DNA of 64,000 nucleotides from Candidatus Villigracilis vicinus (GTDB lineage Bacteria; Chloroflexota; Anaerolineae; Anaerolineales; Villigracilaceae), in assembly GCA_016721315.1 (NCBI GenBank), contig JADKIL010000019.1, positions 71,001-135,000 of the forward strand, written 5' to 3'. The notes beneath the pieces are model-generated. The model had not been told where the DNA came from. It saw only the letters and a list, made by a program, of their open reading frames with translations, and did not search any database. The position numbers and the translations under genes are program-made. This document shows positions 15,801 to 23,950 of the stretch, one piece after another. Position 1 is the first letter of the stretch; every line of letters starts with the position of its first letter.

Positions 15801-17966
15801 TTGAGAACCTTTAGGGAGGGAATTGCGATTTCGGGTGCAGTTCGAACCATCCAATATCGGTTATTAACTAAATCTGGAGAATGGCGTCATTTTGAGATCA
15901 CTGGCTACAATATGCTGCATGACCCGCATATCGCTGGAGTCGTTGTCAATTACCGTGATATTACAGAAAGAAAGATAGCCGAAAAAGCGATTGAAGACTC
16001 TGAGGAACGATATCGTTTGATCTTTCAATCAGCAGGTGTGCCCATCTGGGAGGACGATTACACTGTACTTATGGATGCTTTGGAGGAGCTAAAGGAACAA
16101 GGTGTTACTGACTTTAACCGATATATAGCAGATCATCCCGAGTTCCTTGAGCATGCCGCCCAATTGATCACGATCATTAATGCAAACGATGCAGTTGTGG
16201 ATTTGATGGAAGCCAATGATCAATCGGAGTTGCTGGGCTCGCTAAAAGACGTCTTGAAGGAAGACCCCGGGGATACTTTCGTAAATGACATCATTGCTCT
16301 TGCTGAGGGTAAAAGGCATCTGGAGCATGAATCCTATTTATATACCCTGAAAGGCAACCGGCGCGATATTTGGGTGTCGGTTACATTTCCTGACTGGAGC
16401 GCGGGAAATAACAGGGTGCTGGTCACCATGCTTGATATTACCGAGCGAAAACGAGTGGAACGTGAGCTGATCGATAACAAGTCGCGCCTGGAGGGAATCA
16501 TTAACACCGCCTTGAATGCGATCATCACCATTAATGAAGAACAGCGCATCGTCCTCTTTAATCCCTTCGCTGAAAAGATATTCGGTTGTTCGGCTGAATT
16601 TGCCCTTGGAAAATCCATCGATATCTTTATTCCTGAACGTTTTCGGCAATACCATTACCGCAATATCGAAAAATTTGGAGTGACCAACATCTCCAACCGG
16701 GTTCACGGTCAAATGGATACCCTGCGGGGAGTGCGGGTGAACGGTGAGGAATTCCCAATGGAGGCGTTTGTTTCCCAACAAAGGCTTGGTAAGGAGAAGC
16801 TCTATACAGTTATCCTGCGTGATATTACCGAACGTAAACGCGCTGAGGATGACCAGCGCCGTCGTGCAGAGGAACTTCAGACCCTTGCGATCGTATCCTC
16901 GGCATTGCGCTCCGCTTCAAGGTTCAACGAGATCATTCCACTGGCGGTTCGTTATGCCGTGGAGATTGTTTTTGGCGATTACGGCACGATTTATATGCTC
17001 GATGAAAAGACTGGCAATCTTGAATCGCCGGGCTGGTATTCAGTTGAAAAGGGGGAAGATATTCGTGTGACTAGCGAGGCGCTTCTCCGCCATGCGCTGG
17101 ATATGGGGATCACCGGGCATGTAGCAAAGACCGGCGAGATCTATATTACGAAGGATCTTCAGACAGACCCGATCGCCATGATCTTGCCTGAAGAGAGTGC
17201 CATATTAAGTAATGCCCGCAGCGGCATCTCGCTCCCATTGTTATCGAAAGAAAAGGTGATCGGTGTTCTGCATATTCGTCTGATAAAAGAACATTACTTT
17301 AGCGAAACAGAAACCCGCTTATTAACTGCCATTGCAGAAATGGTCGGTGGTGCCTTGCATCGCGCAACTCTTTATGAGCAAACCCTTAGGCAGGCAGATG
17401 AACTCATCCGCGCGTATGACAATACGCTTTCAGGTTGGGCACGTGCGCTTGAAATGCGTGATGAGTTGACCGAAGGTCATACCCGCCGCGTTACCGAATT
17501 GACTCTCGAATTGGCGTGCGCCATGAACATACCTGAAAGCGAAATCATCCAGATCCGGCGCGGCGCGATCTTGCACGACATCGGTAAAATGGGAATTCCC
17601 GACTCCATCCTCAACAAACCGGGTCCCCTTGCAGCCCATGAACAACGCATCATGCAAATGCACCCTCAATATGCCCATGAAATGCTATCAAGCATTCCCT
17701 TCCTTCAAAACGCGCTTGATATTCCCTACTGTCACCATGAATGGTGGGATGGCAACGGGTACCCGCGCGGCTTAAGTGGCGAAGAGATTCCCCTCTCGGC
17801 TCGCATCTTTTCTGTAGTGGATGTTTGGGATGCCCTGACATCAGACCGCCCATATCGCTCTGCCTGGGCGCCGGAGCGAACATTGAAATATATCCGAGAC
17901 GGCTCCGGCAAGCAGTTTGACCCCCGCGTTGTAGAAGCATTCCTTAATCTGATCGAAAACCGTTAA
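12867..17966 (+). CDS. Membrane-anchored multi-GAF/PAS sensor with HD-GYP domain
   Basis: A 1699-residue protein. Residues 25-205 contain about six membrane helices. Four GAF domains follow (roughly 240-395, 415-560, 585-735, 750-905), then three PAS domains (about 920-1040, 1045-1200, 1200-1330), a fifth GAF domain (about 1345-1505) and a C-terminal HD-GYP domain (about 1515-1699). The phosphodiesterase motifs are intact: GHTRRV, HDIGKMGIPD and HHEWWDGNGYPRGL. HD-GYP domains hydrolyse cyclic di-GMP, so this is predicted to be a membrane-linked, multi-input phosphodiesterase. Its stop overlaps the stop of the convergent lysA. Ligands are unknown. Confidence 0.88.
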   Translation: MHSKSKMSPLIALFSYTGEKISSVNEWRVKLLDKILKATFALWLVALIGGICNVFSEYQASGGEIQDPLSLVVPTILIYLLTTIIFTLITFNHTLRYGLRAGLLLFVLYILGTTGMVLTSFSGDGRIFFFAFIILSVVFFELPYSLVAFILAFLTLVVIGFLQLTGVVIVPPEWQVNAMQPRAWATGGIVLLFMSVAVFISVNYLIQAFEKSLSGTKEALTRELKMGQTLRIVSDINQLIVRTRDPNTLLNAICDHLILGRGYSFAWIGMLETDGSTLRLAAQSGAPTNFVSTKSRVTLDQGPACAAQAIRSRSFVRVDPASNIGELCMACLCRDIHPNASAVSLPILRFDRVFGVLVVDHKDSPAFFDEAETLFLHGLADDLAYALEHIEASEQLNINAQYQTLLNEVTQTALEAFDLDTLLQEFIRKLEKALGADGYYFALWDEARQIPAKFIFSENFRAVFSNLPNLQPDERIFSRSILEEGRVLAIPDTMNSPFISQSMAELFGMRSALGMPLVAENTRLGALVLGYRQVHVFTQEEVKLAEQAAQQFALAILKVKLNDEMRNKAAELERLYTASQDMVSSLLDPPSLLAKLARHMTEALKVSSSYITSFNINEGSMRVVAEYWSDDAHPLERRSDLGRDYPLEEYDSIVTAMLKGEVSIIHDDDLGVTEAEHKQFAEYSVKSMMFVPILAHGQLLGTAELWESRTRREFSQADIKLAQAMSNYAASVIENSTLFTQTRQRENELAAMLKVAHAVSSSLQLSDVLKQAATELARLLRVDFCSLSDYLPERNGIVTTALFSADGDVSGQSDLGHYFSLDDYPTTLNVLLTGKPAVNHLNDPNTHPSEIAQLKHDGMFTSLVVPLRLRGQSLGLAELYSSDPERYFSSEEIQLVSALADQVAVAIENAWLYERSEQREAHFRALIENSAEGVAILDAEGIIRYVAPSEERLTGYTADEILGGSAFKYIHPEDLPKVLRTFREGIAISGAVRTIQYRLLTKSGEWRHFEITGYNMLHDPHIAGVVVNYRDITERKIAEKAIEDSEERYRLIFQSAGVPIWEDDYTVLMDALEELKEQGVTDFNRYIADHPEFLEHAAQLITIINANDAVVDLMEANDQSELLGSLKDVLKEDPGDTFVNDIIALAEGKRHLEHESYLYTLKGNRRDIWVSVTFPDWSAGNNRVLVTMLDITERKRVERELIDNKSRLEGIINTALNAIITINEEQRIVLFNPFAEKIFGCSAEFALGKSIDIFIPERFRQYHYRNIEKFGVTNISNRVHGQMDTLRGVRVNGEEFPMEAFVSQQRLGKEKLYTVILRDITERKRAEDDQRRRAEELQTLAIVSSALRSASRFNEIIPLAVRYAVEIVFGDYGTIYMLDEKTGNLESPGWYSVEKGEDIRVTSEALLRHALDMGITGHVAKTGEIYITKDLQTDPIAMILPEESAILSNARSGISLPLLSKEKVIGVLHIRLIKEHYFSETETRLLTAIAEMVGGALHRATLYEQTLRQADELIRAYDNTLSGWARALEMRDELTEGHTRRVTELTLELACAMNIPESEIIQIRRGAILHDIGKMGIPDSILNKPGPLAAHEQRIMQMHPQYAHEMLSSIPFLQNALDIPYCHHEWWDGNGYPRGLSGEEIPLSARIFSVVDVWDALTSDRPYRSAWAPERTLKYIRDGSGKQFDPRVVEAFLNLIENR

Positions 17967-19258
17967 CGCATATCACGGTCAAGCAGGTCTTGGTGCGTTT
18001 CGCGCCGCTGAATGACTTGCACCCGACCCTGTTCCAGCCATAAAACAGCCGGTCTTCTTGCACCATTGTAATTGGATGACATACTCAAGTGATACGCCCC
18101 CGCAACCGGGATCGCGATCAATGCCCCTGTTTCAACACTTGGCATCAATAAATTCTCGATGACAATATCTCCAGATTCACAATACGGTCCGGCAATGGAT
18201 ACGTAATCGCTTCTTTCCCCGCCCAAACCGGATACCGGTAAACAGGCATATCTCGCCCCATAAAGCGCAAACCGCGGATTATCCGCCATGCCGCCATCGG
18301 TAAGCAGCCAGGTTTTTTCACCGCGTTTTTTCACCGCCCCCACTTGATAGATAGCAACTCCAGCCCGCGCCACAAGACTTCGCCCTGGCTCGAGGTGCAA
18401 ATGGGGGAGTATGAGACCGCGTGTCTCGCAGCCTTCGATCACTGCTTCTGCGATTCCCCTTACATAACTTTCAATGGACGGACTTGGCAATTCATCTTCA
18501 TGATATGCCACACCCCAACCGCCGCCGGGACAAAAATGCCACTCACCAGTGAACCCGATTTTCTGTGCCAGATCCAATGCCATTTCGATGGCAGGGATTA
18601 ACGGCTCTGGGTCGCGGAAGTTCGACCCCTGGTGAAAATGGATGCCTTTTAATGGCAGGTTGTATTCCCTGCAAATATCCACCGCTTCCATGAATTCTTC
18701 GCGAGTCATTCCAAACTTGCTTTCATGATGACCCGTCTGTGTATGTGTATGATGTGTGGTGACCGATACACCAGGTAACAGTCTTAGCCAAAGGTCGGGT
18801 AATTGCGCTTGTCCTGAAAAATGCGAACGGATCCGGTCAAGTTCATAGAGGTTATCGACCACGATCGTATTGGCATGCCTGACCGCAGCGGCTAGATCTG
18901 CCACCGATTTATTAACCCCATGAACCAGAATGTTTGCGCGTGGAACCCCGGCTTCAACGGCTATGGCGATCTCGCCTTCACCGGTGCAATCAACGGTCAG
19001 ACTTTGCAGCTGAGTCCATTGTGCAATGGCAAGGCAGAGGAATGCCTTCCCGGCATAGGTTACAGAGGCAGGTTGGGGGTAATGTGAAGCGAGCGCGGAT
19101 TTGTATTCCGACACAGCATGGTCAAGTGTGGCACGGTCGTAAAGATAAAGAGGGGTGCCATAGGTTTCTGCCAATGTAGTGAGATCGTGATCGGCAATCT
19201 TCAAGCGGTCTTTTTCGACCCTGGCGGTGATGGGGAAAAGGTCAATTCGTTTCTGCAT
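17963..19258 (-). CDS. lysA: Diaminopimelate decarboxylase
   Basis: A 431-residue PLP enzyme of alanine-racemase fold III that makes lysine from meso-diaminopimelate. The PLP lysine is in TYAGKAF, HFHQGSN carries the cofactor-contact histidine, GGGWG is the phosphate-binding turn, EPGR is conserved, and CESGD contains the dimer active-site cysteine. The ATG at 19258 was preferred over an in-frame TTG four codons upstream. It overlaps the end of the GGDEF gene by 17 bases, suggesting translational coupling. The stop shares a TTAA tetranucleotide with the convergent sensor gene. Confidence 0.93.
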   Translation of the reverse strand: MQKRIDLFPITARVEKDRLKIADHDLTTLAETYGTPLYLYDRATLDHAVSEYKSALASHYPQPASVTYAGKAFLCLAIAQWTQLQSLTVDCTGEGEIAIAVEAGVPRANILVHGVNKSVADLAAAVRHANTIVVDNLYELDRIRSHFSGQAQLPDLWLRLLPGVSVTTHHTHTQTGHHESKFGMTREEFMEAVDICREYNLPLKGIHFHQGSNFRDPEPLIPAIEMALDLAQKIGFTGEWHFCPGGGWGVAYHEDELPSPSIESYVRGIAEAVIEGCETRGLILPHLHLEPGRSLVARAGVAIYQVGAVKKRGEKTWLLTDGGMADNPRFALYGARYACLPVSGLGGERSDYVSIAGPYCESGDIVIENLLMPSVETGALIAIPVAGAYHLSMSSNYNGARRPAVLWLEQGRVQVIQRRETHQDLLDRDMR

Positions 19259-21785
19259 GGTTGTTGGCAAATTTTATACGGTTTCTTCCTTCTTGCTTTG
19301 CCCACATGGCGGCATTATCGGCTGCCAGCAATAGGTCGGCAGGCAGGATGGCATCTTGCGGGTAGGTGGCGATGCCCATACTGATCGTGAAGCCGGGTAT
19401 CCCTTCTCCATTGATGGGTGGGTGTGGCGCTCCTGCTTGCGTGCCTCGCCTCAGACGTTCGGCAAAGAGCATGGCGTTGTGCTGGTTGCAGTTCGTAAGG
19501 ATGATGGCGAACTCGTCGCCGCCATAGCGTGCAGCGACATCATATTTGCGCAAGTTGGATTTGATCACATCTGCAATAGCTCTCAAACGGACATCCCCCG
19601 CGGGGTGCCCCCAAGTGTCGTTATATTGTTTGAATGAGTCAGCATCGAAGACAATGAGAGAGAACTCGATTTGATTTCGTTTGGCACGCTCTACCTCTGC
19701 CTGGAGTGCCCGTTCGAAGACGTGCCGGTTTGAAAGCCCGGTTACGGCGTCGGTGGTTGCCATACGTTTAAGCTCAGAATGGAGTCTGGCGTTATCTATC
19801 GAAACCGCGATCGGACCAGCGATCGTTGTCAATAACCCAACGTCAGCCTGGGTCAGTTGGTTGGATTTGCCCGACTCAACGTTCAATATTCCAAGTACCT
19901 TTTCGTCTTTTATCAGTGGAACGCATATCTCGCTGGTAATAACATGGTCGGCTTTTAGAAAAGTCTTTTCCTTGGTGGTATCTTCGATGAATTGAATGGT
20001 GCGTGTTCGGAATGTCTTCCCGATCACTCCCTGGCTGACATGGATCTTGTAAATGATCATTTCTTCCGGGTAGCCCACCTGCGCGGAAAGACGAAGATAC
20101 TCCTCCTCCAAAATATAAATACTGACATGGGTGTACCCAAATGCTTCCTTCAGGCTTTTGACCACCGTCTGGCTGATGGTCTCAAGGTCGAGCGAACTGA
20201 CGATCAACCTGGAAACATCCTGAATGGTGGCAAGTGTCAACAGATTATTCTGGGTCTGGAGATATAGCGATGCCCGTTGCAGCGACGCGGAAGCCTGATT
20301 GGCAAGTGCCTCAAGGGTTTTTACATCCAGTTCGTCAAAAGCATTTGTTTCAGTGCTTTCCACATAGAGGACACCGAATAACTTTTCTTGCTTCATAATT
20401 GGGATGCAGATAGCCGACCCATAATATTCAAAGACCGAATAATAGAAGGGGTCGAGCCCAACATTGTTTGAAATGTACGTTTTCTGGATCTCGGCAGTGC
20501 GCCCGATGATCCCCTCTCCAAGCGGTTGTCTAAAACCAGGTTCGTACCCCGGGTGTCCTGCGCCTGCGATCGCGACGACCTCAAGCATATTGTCTTTTGT
20601 TAGAACCGAAATTGCAGCTTCTGGATATTGGAACTTTTCTATGATGACCTTCACAGTGCGCTGCAAGATCTCTTTTTCATCGAAACTATCTGCGATGCGC
20701 CTGCCTGCTTCTTCCAACAATGAAAGTTGCTGCGAGCGGCGTTTTTCCGCTTTAAGTAAGATTTGTTCATTGGTGATATCGTGGAAGACAATTGCATGCC
20801 CGACCAGAGTTTTATCTGTGCTTGTGATCGGAACCATATGGACTTCGTACCATTTGGCGTTTTGGTCGTGAGTCACCGTCAGAGTGATCTTTTTTTCAGG
20901 AGTATTCCATAGCTCGCGAATTCGGTCAGCTTCAGGCAGGATGGCAAGTGCCAGCGTATGTTCTTGAACTATAGCGATATTTAACAATCTGGCTGCTGCC
21001 TGATTGATGTCTGTGATCTCTTCGTTTCGATTGGTGACTACAATGGCGTCGTTTAAATTTTCCACGACTAATGAAGCCGCCAGTGGGAACAAGCTTGTGA
21101 CCCCAAAGCGGAAAAATCCCCATGCAATCAGTGGTGCAGATAAGGCAAAGCTAAGCGGAGTGGGATCCAGTTTGAAGTTTTCACCAAATAACAGAAAGAG
21201 AATATTGATGATGCCGGTCAGGATCACGCCTGCAAGTGCTACTCCTGCTTTTACCTGGAACACTTTTCCATTTTTGAAATATGCGATGAGATAGAGAATG
21301 ATCCCGATCAGAATAAAAGTATAGGCGAAGACTGCATACAGCCAAAATATAGGTCCATATTCCAGGGTGAGTGGGGCAGGGGATTCTTCTGAAGCGGATA
21401 GCGATCTCCAGATAAGATGATGATATTCATTGGTAAGACCCAACAGGAAGGTGACCCCTCCCGGGATGGCGAATAGAAATGCCCGCCCGCGTTTTGTCAA
21501 GCTTGCGCTAATCCCCGTATACCTCATGGCAAATCCCAGCCAAAACGGCGGGGATAATGTCATGCCCAGGTAGAGTATTTTTCTGGCAAGGATTTTGGCA
21601 GGCAGGGATGGCAGAAGGATTTCAAGTAGATAAAATGCCACCCAAATTGCCATGACTGTCATCAACAGTCCCAGTGTGCGTGCCCCCGGTTTTTTCCAAT
21701 TGATTAAGGCGCGGATGCCAATACCCGCTAAAATGATGACTAAAAAAGCCAAACTACCTAGATAAACCGATAAGGAAGTTTCCAT
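19242..21785 (-). CDS. 7TM-PAS-GAF-GAF diguanylate cyclase (GGDEF)
   Basis: An 847-residue protein. About seven N-terminal helices (to about residue 220) match the histidine-kinase N-terminal 7TM type. A PAS domain (about 225-340) and two GAF domains (about 350-505 and 515-670) follow, and a GGDEF domain completes the protein. The active-site motif is ARYGGDEF, with the preceding DADSFKQYNDTWGH metal region intact, so cyclic di-GMP synthesis is predicted. No EAL or HD-GYP domain is attached. It faces the HD-GYP phosphodiesterase gene across lysA. It lies 13 bases downstream of the FtsB-like gene. Confidence 0.9.
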   Translation of the reverse strand: METSLSVYLGSLAFLVIILAGIGIRALINWKKPGARTLGLLMTVMAIWVAFYLLEILLPSLPAKILARKILYLGMTLSPPFWLGFAMRYTGISASLTKRGRAFLFAIPGGVTFLLGLTNEYHHLIWRSLSASEESPAPLTLEYGPIFWLYAVFAYTFILIGIILYLIAYFKNGKVFQVKAGVALAGVILTGIINILFLLFGENFKLDPTPLSFALSAPLIAWGFFRFGVTSLFPLAASLVVENLNDAIVVTNRNEEITDINQAAARLLNIAIVQEHTLALAILPEADRIRELWNTPEKKITLTVTHDQNAKWYEVHMVPITSTDKTLVGHAIVFHDITNEQILLKAEKRRSQQLSLLEEAGRRIADSFDEKEILQRTVKVIIEKFQYPEAAISVLTKDNMLEVVAIAGAGHPGYEPGFRQPLGEGIIGRTAEIQKTYISNNVGLDPFYYSVFEYYGSAICIPIMKQEKLFGVLYVESTETNAFDELDVKTLEALANQASASLQRASLYLQTQNNLLTLATIQDVSRLIVSSLDLETISQTVVKSLKEAFGYTHVSIYILEEEYLRLSAQVGYPEEMIIYKIHVSQGVIGKTFRTRTIQFIEDTTKEKTFLKADHVITSEICVPLIKDEKVLGILNVESGKSNQLTQADVGLLTTIAGPIAVSIDNARLHSELKRMATTDAVTGLSNRHVFERALQAEVERAKRNQIEFSLIVFDADSFKQYNDTWGHPAGDVRLRAIADVIKSNLRKYDVAARYGGDEFAIILTNCNQHNAMLFAERLRRGTQAGAPHPPINGEGIPGFTISMGIATYPQDAILPADLLLAADNAAMWAKQEGRNRIKFANNHAETN

Positions 21786-21798
21786 TTTTTATGGTGAG

Positions 21799-22176
21799 CT
21801 AACGGTCAAAGAAAAGCATCAACCAGATCTCCCAATTTTGCATTGGCGTTGGCTCCGGTACAGGCGTGCTGGCGATCACAGGTTCACTGCCTGGTAATTC
21901 CACCGGAATGACCGGCTGGTCGCCTTCCTGCATATAATGCCCATCCGTCCGTGCCCATTCTTCCACTGCTTCTGTGGAAGCCGCATACGCCACTTGTGTA
22001 TGCAAGGCGATCTGCGTTTGTACAGCTTGTGTGGCGAGTGCGCGCATTTCATCGCGTTGCTCGTTCAGACGGTTCAATTCTATAAGGCGCGAATTGAATT
22101 CGATCACGAACAGAACTAGAATAAATATACCAGCAAATACTGCCACGCGTCTGAACTTGATGGGGAACTGGCTCAT
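21799..22176 (-). CDS. FtsB/DivIC-like septum formation initiator family protein
   Basis: A 125-residue bitopic protein: a short basic N-terminus, one membrane helix (about residues 10-28), a coiled coil (about 30-65) and an EEWARTDGHYMQEGDQ block resembling the AR-xLGxxxPGE end of FtsB/DivIC. A proline-rich C-terminal tail follows. Such proteins join the FtsQ-FtsL complex at midcell. The assignment rests on architecture and the short motif, so it is moderate. It is the first gene of a minus-strand unit with the GGDEF gene and lysA. Confidence 0.65.
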   Translation of the reverse strand: MSQFPIKFRRVAVFAGIFILVLFVIEFNSRLIELNRLNEQRDEMRALATQAVQTQIALHTQVAYAASTEAVEEWARTDGHYMQEGDQPVIPVELPGSEPVIASTPVPEPTPMQNWEIWLMLFFDR

Positions 22177-22341
22177 GGCATTATCTTAACCTTTTTCTTC
22201 TGCATTGGCAAATACAAGCGACGCGTACTACGGCTTCGTTAAACCTGAAAAACTTTATGGAAATCACGTAAAAAAACGGAACATTTCGTAGCACGTTGTT
22301 TTTGCATTTTATCGGGGCAAACTCGAATCCCTGCATCTTTG

Positions 22342-22350
22342 TGGTAAAAT
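22342..22350 (+). promoter_or_regulatory. Extended -10 promoter of rplI
   Basis: TGG-TAAAAT lies about 62 bases upstream of the rplI ATG. It is the same nonamer as in the rpmB promoter. The leader contains an inverted repeat AAGTCG (22361-22366) / CGACTT (22377-22382) and AAAGGG before the ATG. Confidence 0.5.
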
Positions 22351-22412
22351 CCTGACCCGCAAGTCGTTGTACCCTTCGACTTGACATCAATTTTGCCGAA
22401 AGGGCTTAAATC

Positions 22413-22943
22413 ATGAAAGTATTGCTCATTAAAGACGTTTACAAACTCGGACGTGCCGGAGACATCAAGAAAGTAGCCGATGGCTACGGACGCAACTTCC
22501 TGCTCCCGCAGGGTCTCGCTGTTCTCGCAACCGAAGGCGCGCTCAAACAGGTTCAAAAGATCAAGTCTCAGGCTGAAGTTCGCCGCAACACCCAGAACAA
22601 CGAACTCAAGGGCGTTGCCGACCTCATCAAGGAAGTCACTCTGGTCTTCCCCGCCAAGGCTGGTGACACTGGAAAACTCTACGGTTCCATCACCACTGGC
22701 GATATTGCCGCCGCGCTCACCGAAAAGATTCGCTTCGAAGTCAAGCGCCAGCAGGTCGATACCCAGCCCATCCGTACGCTCGGTGAATTCACCGCTCACG
22801 TTCGCCTCACAATGGACTTGGTGCCCGAATTCAAGGTGATCGTACACCGCGAAGGTGAAGGCATCGAAACGGTCGCTCATCACGAAGAACCTGCCAAGGC
22901 TGAGAAAAGCGAAGAGCCTGCCGCAGAAGCAAAAGCAGAATAG
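22413..22943 (+). CDS. rplI: 50S ribosomal protein L9
   Basis: A 176-residue large-subunit protein. The N-terminal domain MKVLLIKDVYKLGRAGD with GYGRNFLLPQGLA is the family signature. The long central helix and C-terminal domain (GKLYGSITTGDIAAAL) are complete. An acidic, alanine-rich extension of about 25 residues follows the normal end. The gene stands alone here, without rpsF/ssb/rpsR neighbours, and has its own promoter, a 60-base leader and its own terminator. Confidence 0.96.
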   Translation: MKVLLIKDVYKLGRAGDIKKVADGYGRNFLLPQGLAVLATEGALKQVQKIKSQAEVRRNTQNNELKGVADLIKEVTLVFPAKAGDTGKLYGSITTGDIAAALTEKIRFEVKRQQVDTQPIRTLGEFTAHVRLTMDLVPEFKVIVHREGEGIETVAHHEEPAKAEKSEEPAAEAKAE

Positions 22944-23034
22944 GGAATAAGAACAAAACATCACATCACCGGCGCAAGTGCCAGTGACTCAAAACGTCTC
23001 ATCCCTTTTGAGATTGAAATAGATTTGTAGCAAC

Positions 23035-23067
23035 AAAAAACGCTCTTGAAAAAGAGCGTTTTTTTAT
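23035..23067. terminator. Terminator between rplI and hepT
   Basis: ACGCTCTT pairs with AAGAGCGT around a GAAA tetraloop, flanked by A and T runs. It can act for rplI and for the convergent hepT/mntA operon. Confidence 0.85.
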
Positions 23068-23076
23068 TTGTTATAG

Positions 23077-23421
23077 TTATTGTCCGAAGTCTTTTAGAAT
23101 TATTACTACCTGTTTCCGCAAAATGGGGAGGTCATCTTTGGCGGTATCCCAAACCTTTTCAATATCCACGCCAAAATAATCATGGATGAGTTTATCGCGC
23201 ATGCCTGCAACATCCTGCCACGGAATTTCAGGGTAGGTTTTGCGGATGTCTTTGGAGATATGACGGGCAGCTTCGCCGATGATTTCAATTTGCCGAATGA
23301 CGCCGTCTTGAATCAGGCGGGTGTTTTTGAATTTTTCTTCATCGACCCCTTGCAAATATTCTTCGACTGTATCCACTGCATCCAGCATGTGGCGGAGGTA
23401 GAGCATTTCATCGCGAGCCAT
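23077..23421 (-). CDS. hepT: HepT-like ribonuclease toxin (DUF86)
   Basis: A 114-residue all-helical HEPN protein. The catalytic RNase motif RDKLIHDYFG (RxxxxHxY) is intact near residue 80. Characterised HepT toxins cleave RNA and are neutralised when the partner MntA attaches AMP to the motif tyrosine. The gene overlaps the upstream antitoxin gene by 14 bases, the usual MntA-then-HepT order. The start at MARDEMLYLRH was chosen for family length and has GGTGG upstream. Confidence 0.9.
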   Translation of the reverse strand: MARDEMLYLRHMLDAVDTVEEYLQGVDEEKFKNTRLIQDGVIRQIEIIGEAARHISKDIRKTYPEIPWQDVAGMRDKLIHDYFGVDIEKVWDTAKDDLPILRKQVVIILKDFGQ

Positions 23422-23707
23422 AGACCACCTGCATTTCTTGTAAGACCCGTTCACGCATATATGGGCTGATGGAGGCTTCGGTCAGCAAATCTACCTTGCG
23501 CCCCAGCGTTTCAGCCAATTCACGCTCAAGCCGAACCATTGACAGCAGACTCTTGCGCTTTGAAAAGCGGACAATCAAATCAATATCGCTGTTTTTGGTT
23601 GCTTCTCCGCGCACCATCGAGCCGAAGATACCCACCATCGAAACATCGTTTTGACGGCAAAGGTCAATCAGTTTGGAGAGGCTGAAAGGATAGGGTTTTG
23701 CGTTCAT
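23408..23707 (-). CDS. mntA: MntA-like nucleotidyltransferase antitoxin
   Basis: A 99-residue minimal nucleotidyltransferase with GSMVRGEATKNSDIDL, the GSxxRG and DxD active-site motifs near residues 30-45. By family knowledge it transfers AMP to a HepT tyrosine and silences the toxin. It is the first gene of the two-gene cassette and overlaps hepT. A small orphan restriction-enzyme fragment lies directly upstream on the same strand, so this is a local patch of defence-type genes. Confidence 0.9.
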   Translation of the reverse strand: MNAKPYPFSLSKLIDLCRQNDVSMVGIFGSMVRGEATKNSDIDLIVRFSKRKSLLSMVRLERELAETLGRKVDLLTEASISPYMRERVLQEMQVVYGSR

Positions 23708-23728
23708 GAGATAATTTTACCCCTTTCC

Positions 23729-23857
23729 TTACGCCTCAAAGAATGGGTCAAGAAATTCACGCCTTAGTTGTGTTTCGTTGTATTTTCCAGCGCGATATTG
23801 TTCATAGTTGCGTTCAAATCGTTCAACTAAATCAATGATTGTATCGGGTGCGCTCAT
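23729..23857 (-). pseudogene. Orphan N-terminal fragment of a TaqI/Eco57I-like restriction-modification enzyme
   Basis: A 42-codon frame with an excellent AGGAGAGG site encodes a peptide containing LVERFERNYEQYRAGKYNET and then QLRREFLDPFFEA before the stop. This matches, from memory, the N-terminus of type IIG enzymes (ERFExNxxxYKSGKYNETQxRxEFIDPFFKALGWDV), which normally continue for about 1000 residues. Here the frame ends exactly within that motif. It is most likely a truncation relic, though the intact start could still be translated. It is just upstream of mntA/hepT. Confidence 0.65.
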
Positions 23858-23899
23858 AAACCTCTCCTAACGTGAAAATAATTATAGCAAACTATCAGA

Positions 23900-23905
23900 T
23901 ATAAT
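23900..23905 (+). promoter_or_regulatory. -10 element of the RodZ-like gene
   Basis: TATAAT lies 45 bases before the ATG at 23951, with GGAAAGGAAA in the leader. A second candidate, TAAAAT (23939-23944), sits 6 bases from the ATG. Confidence 0.45.
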
Positions 23906-23950
23906 CCGCCTTCGGCATTCGCCGGAAAGGAAACCAAGTAAAATACTCCC

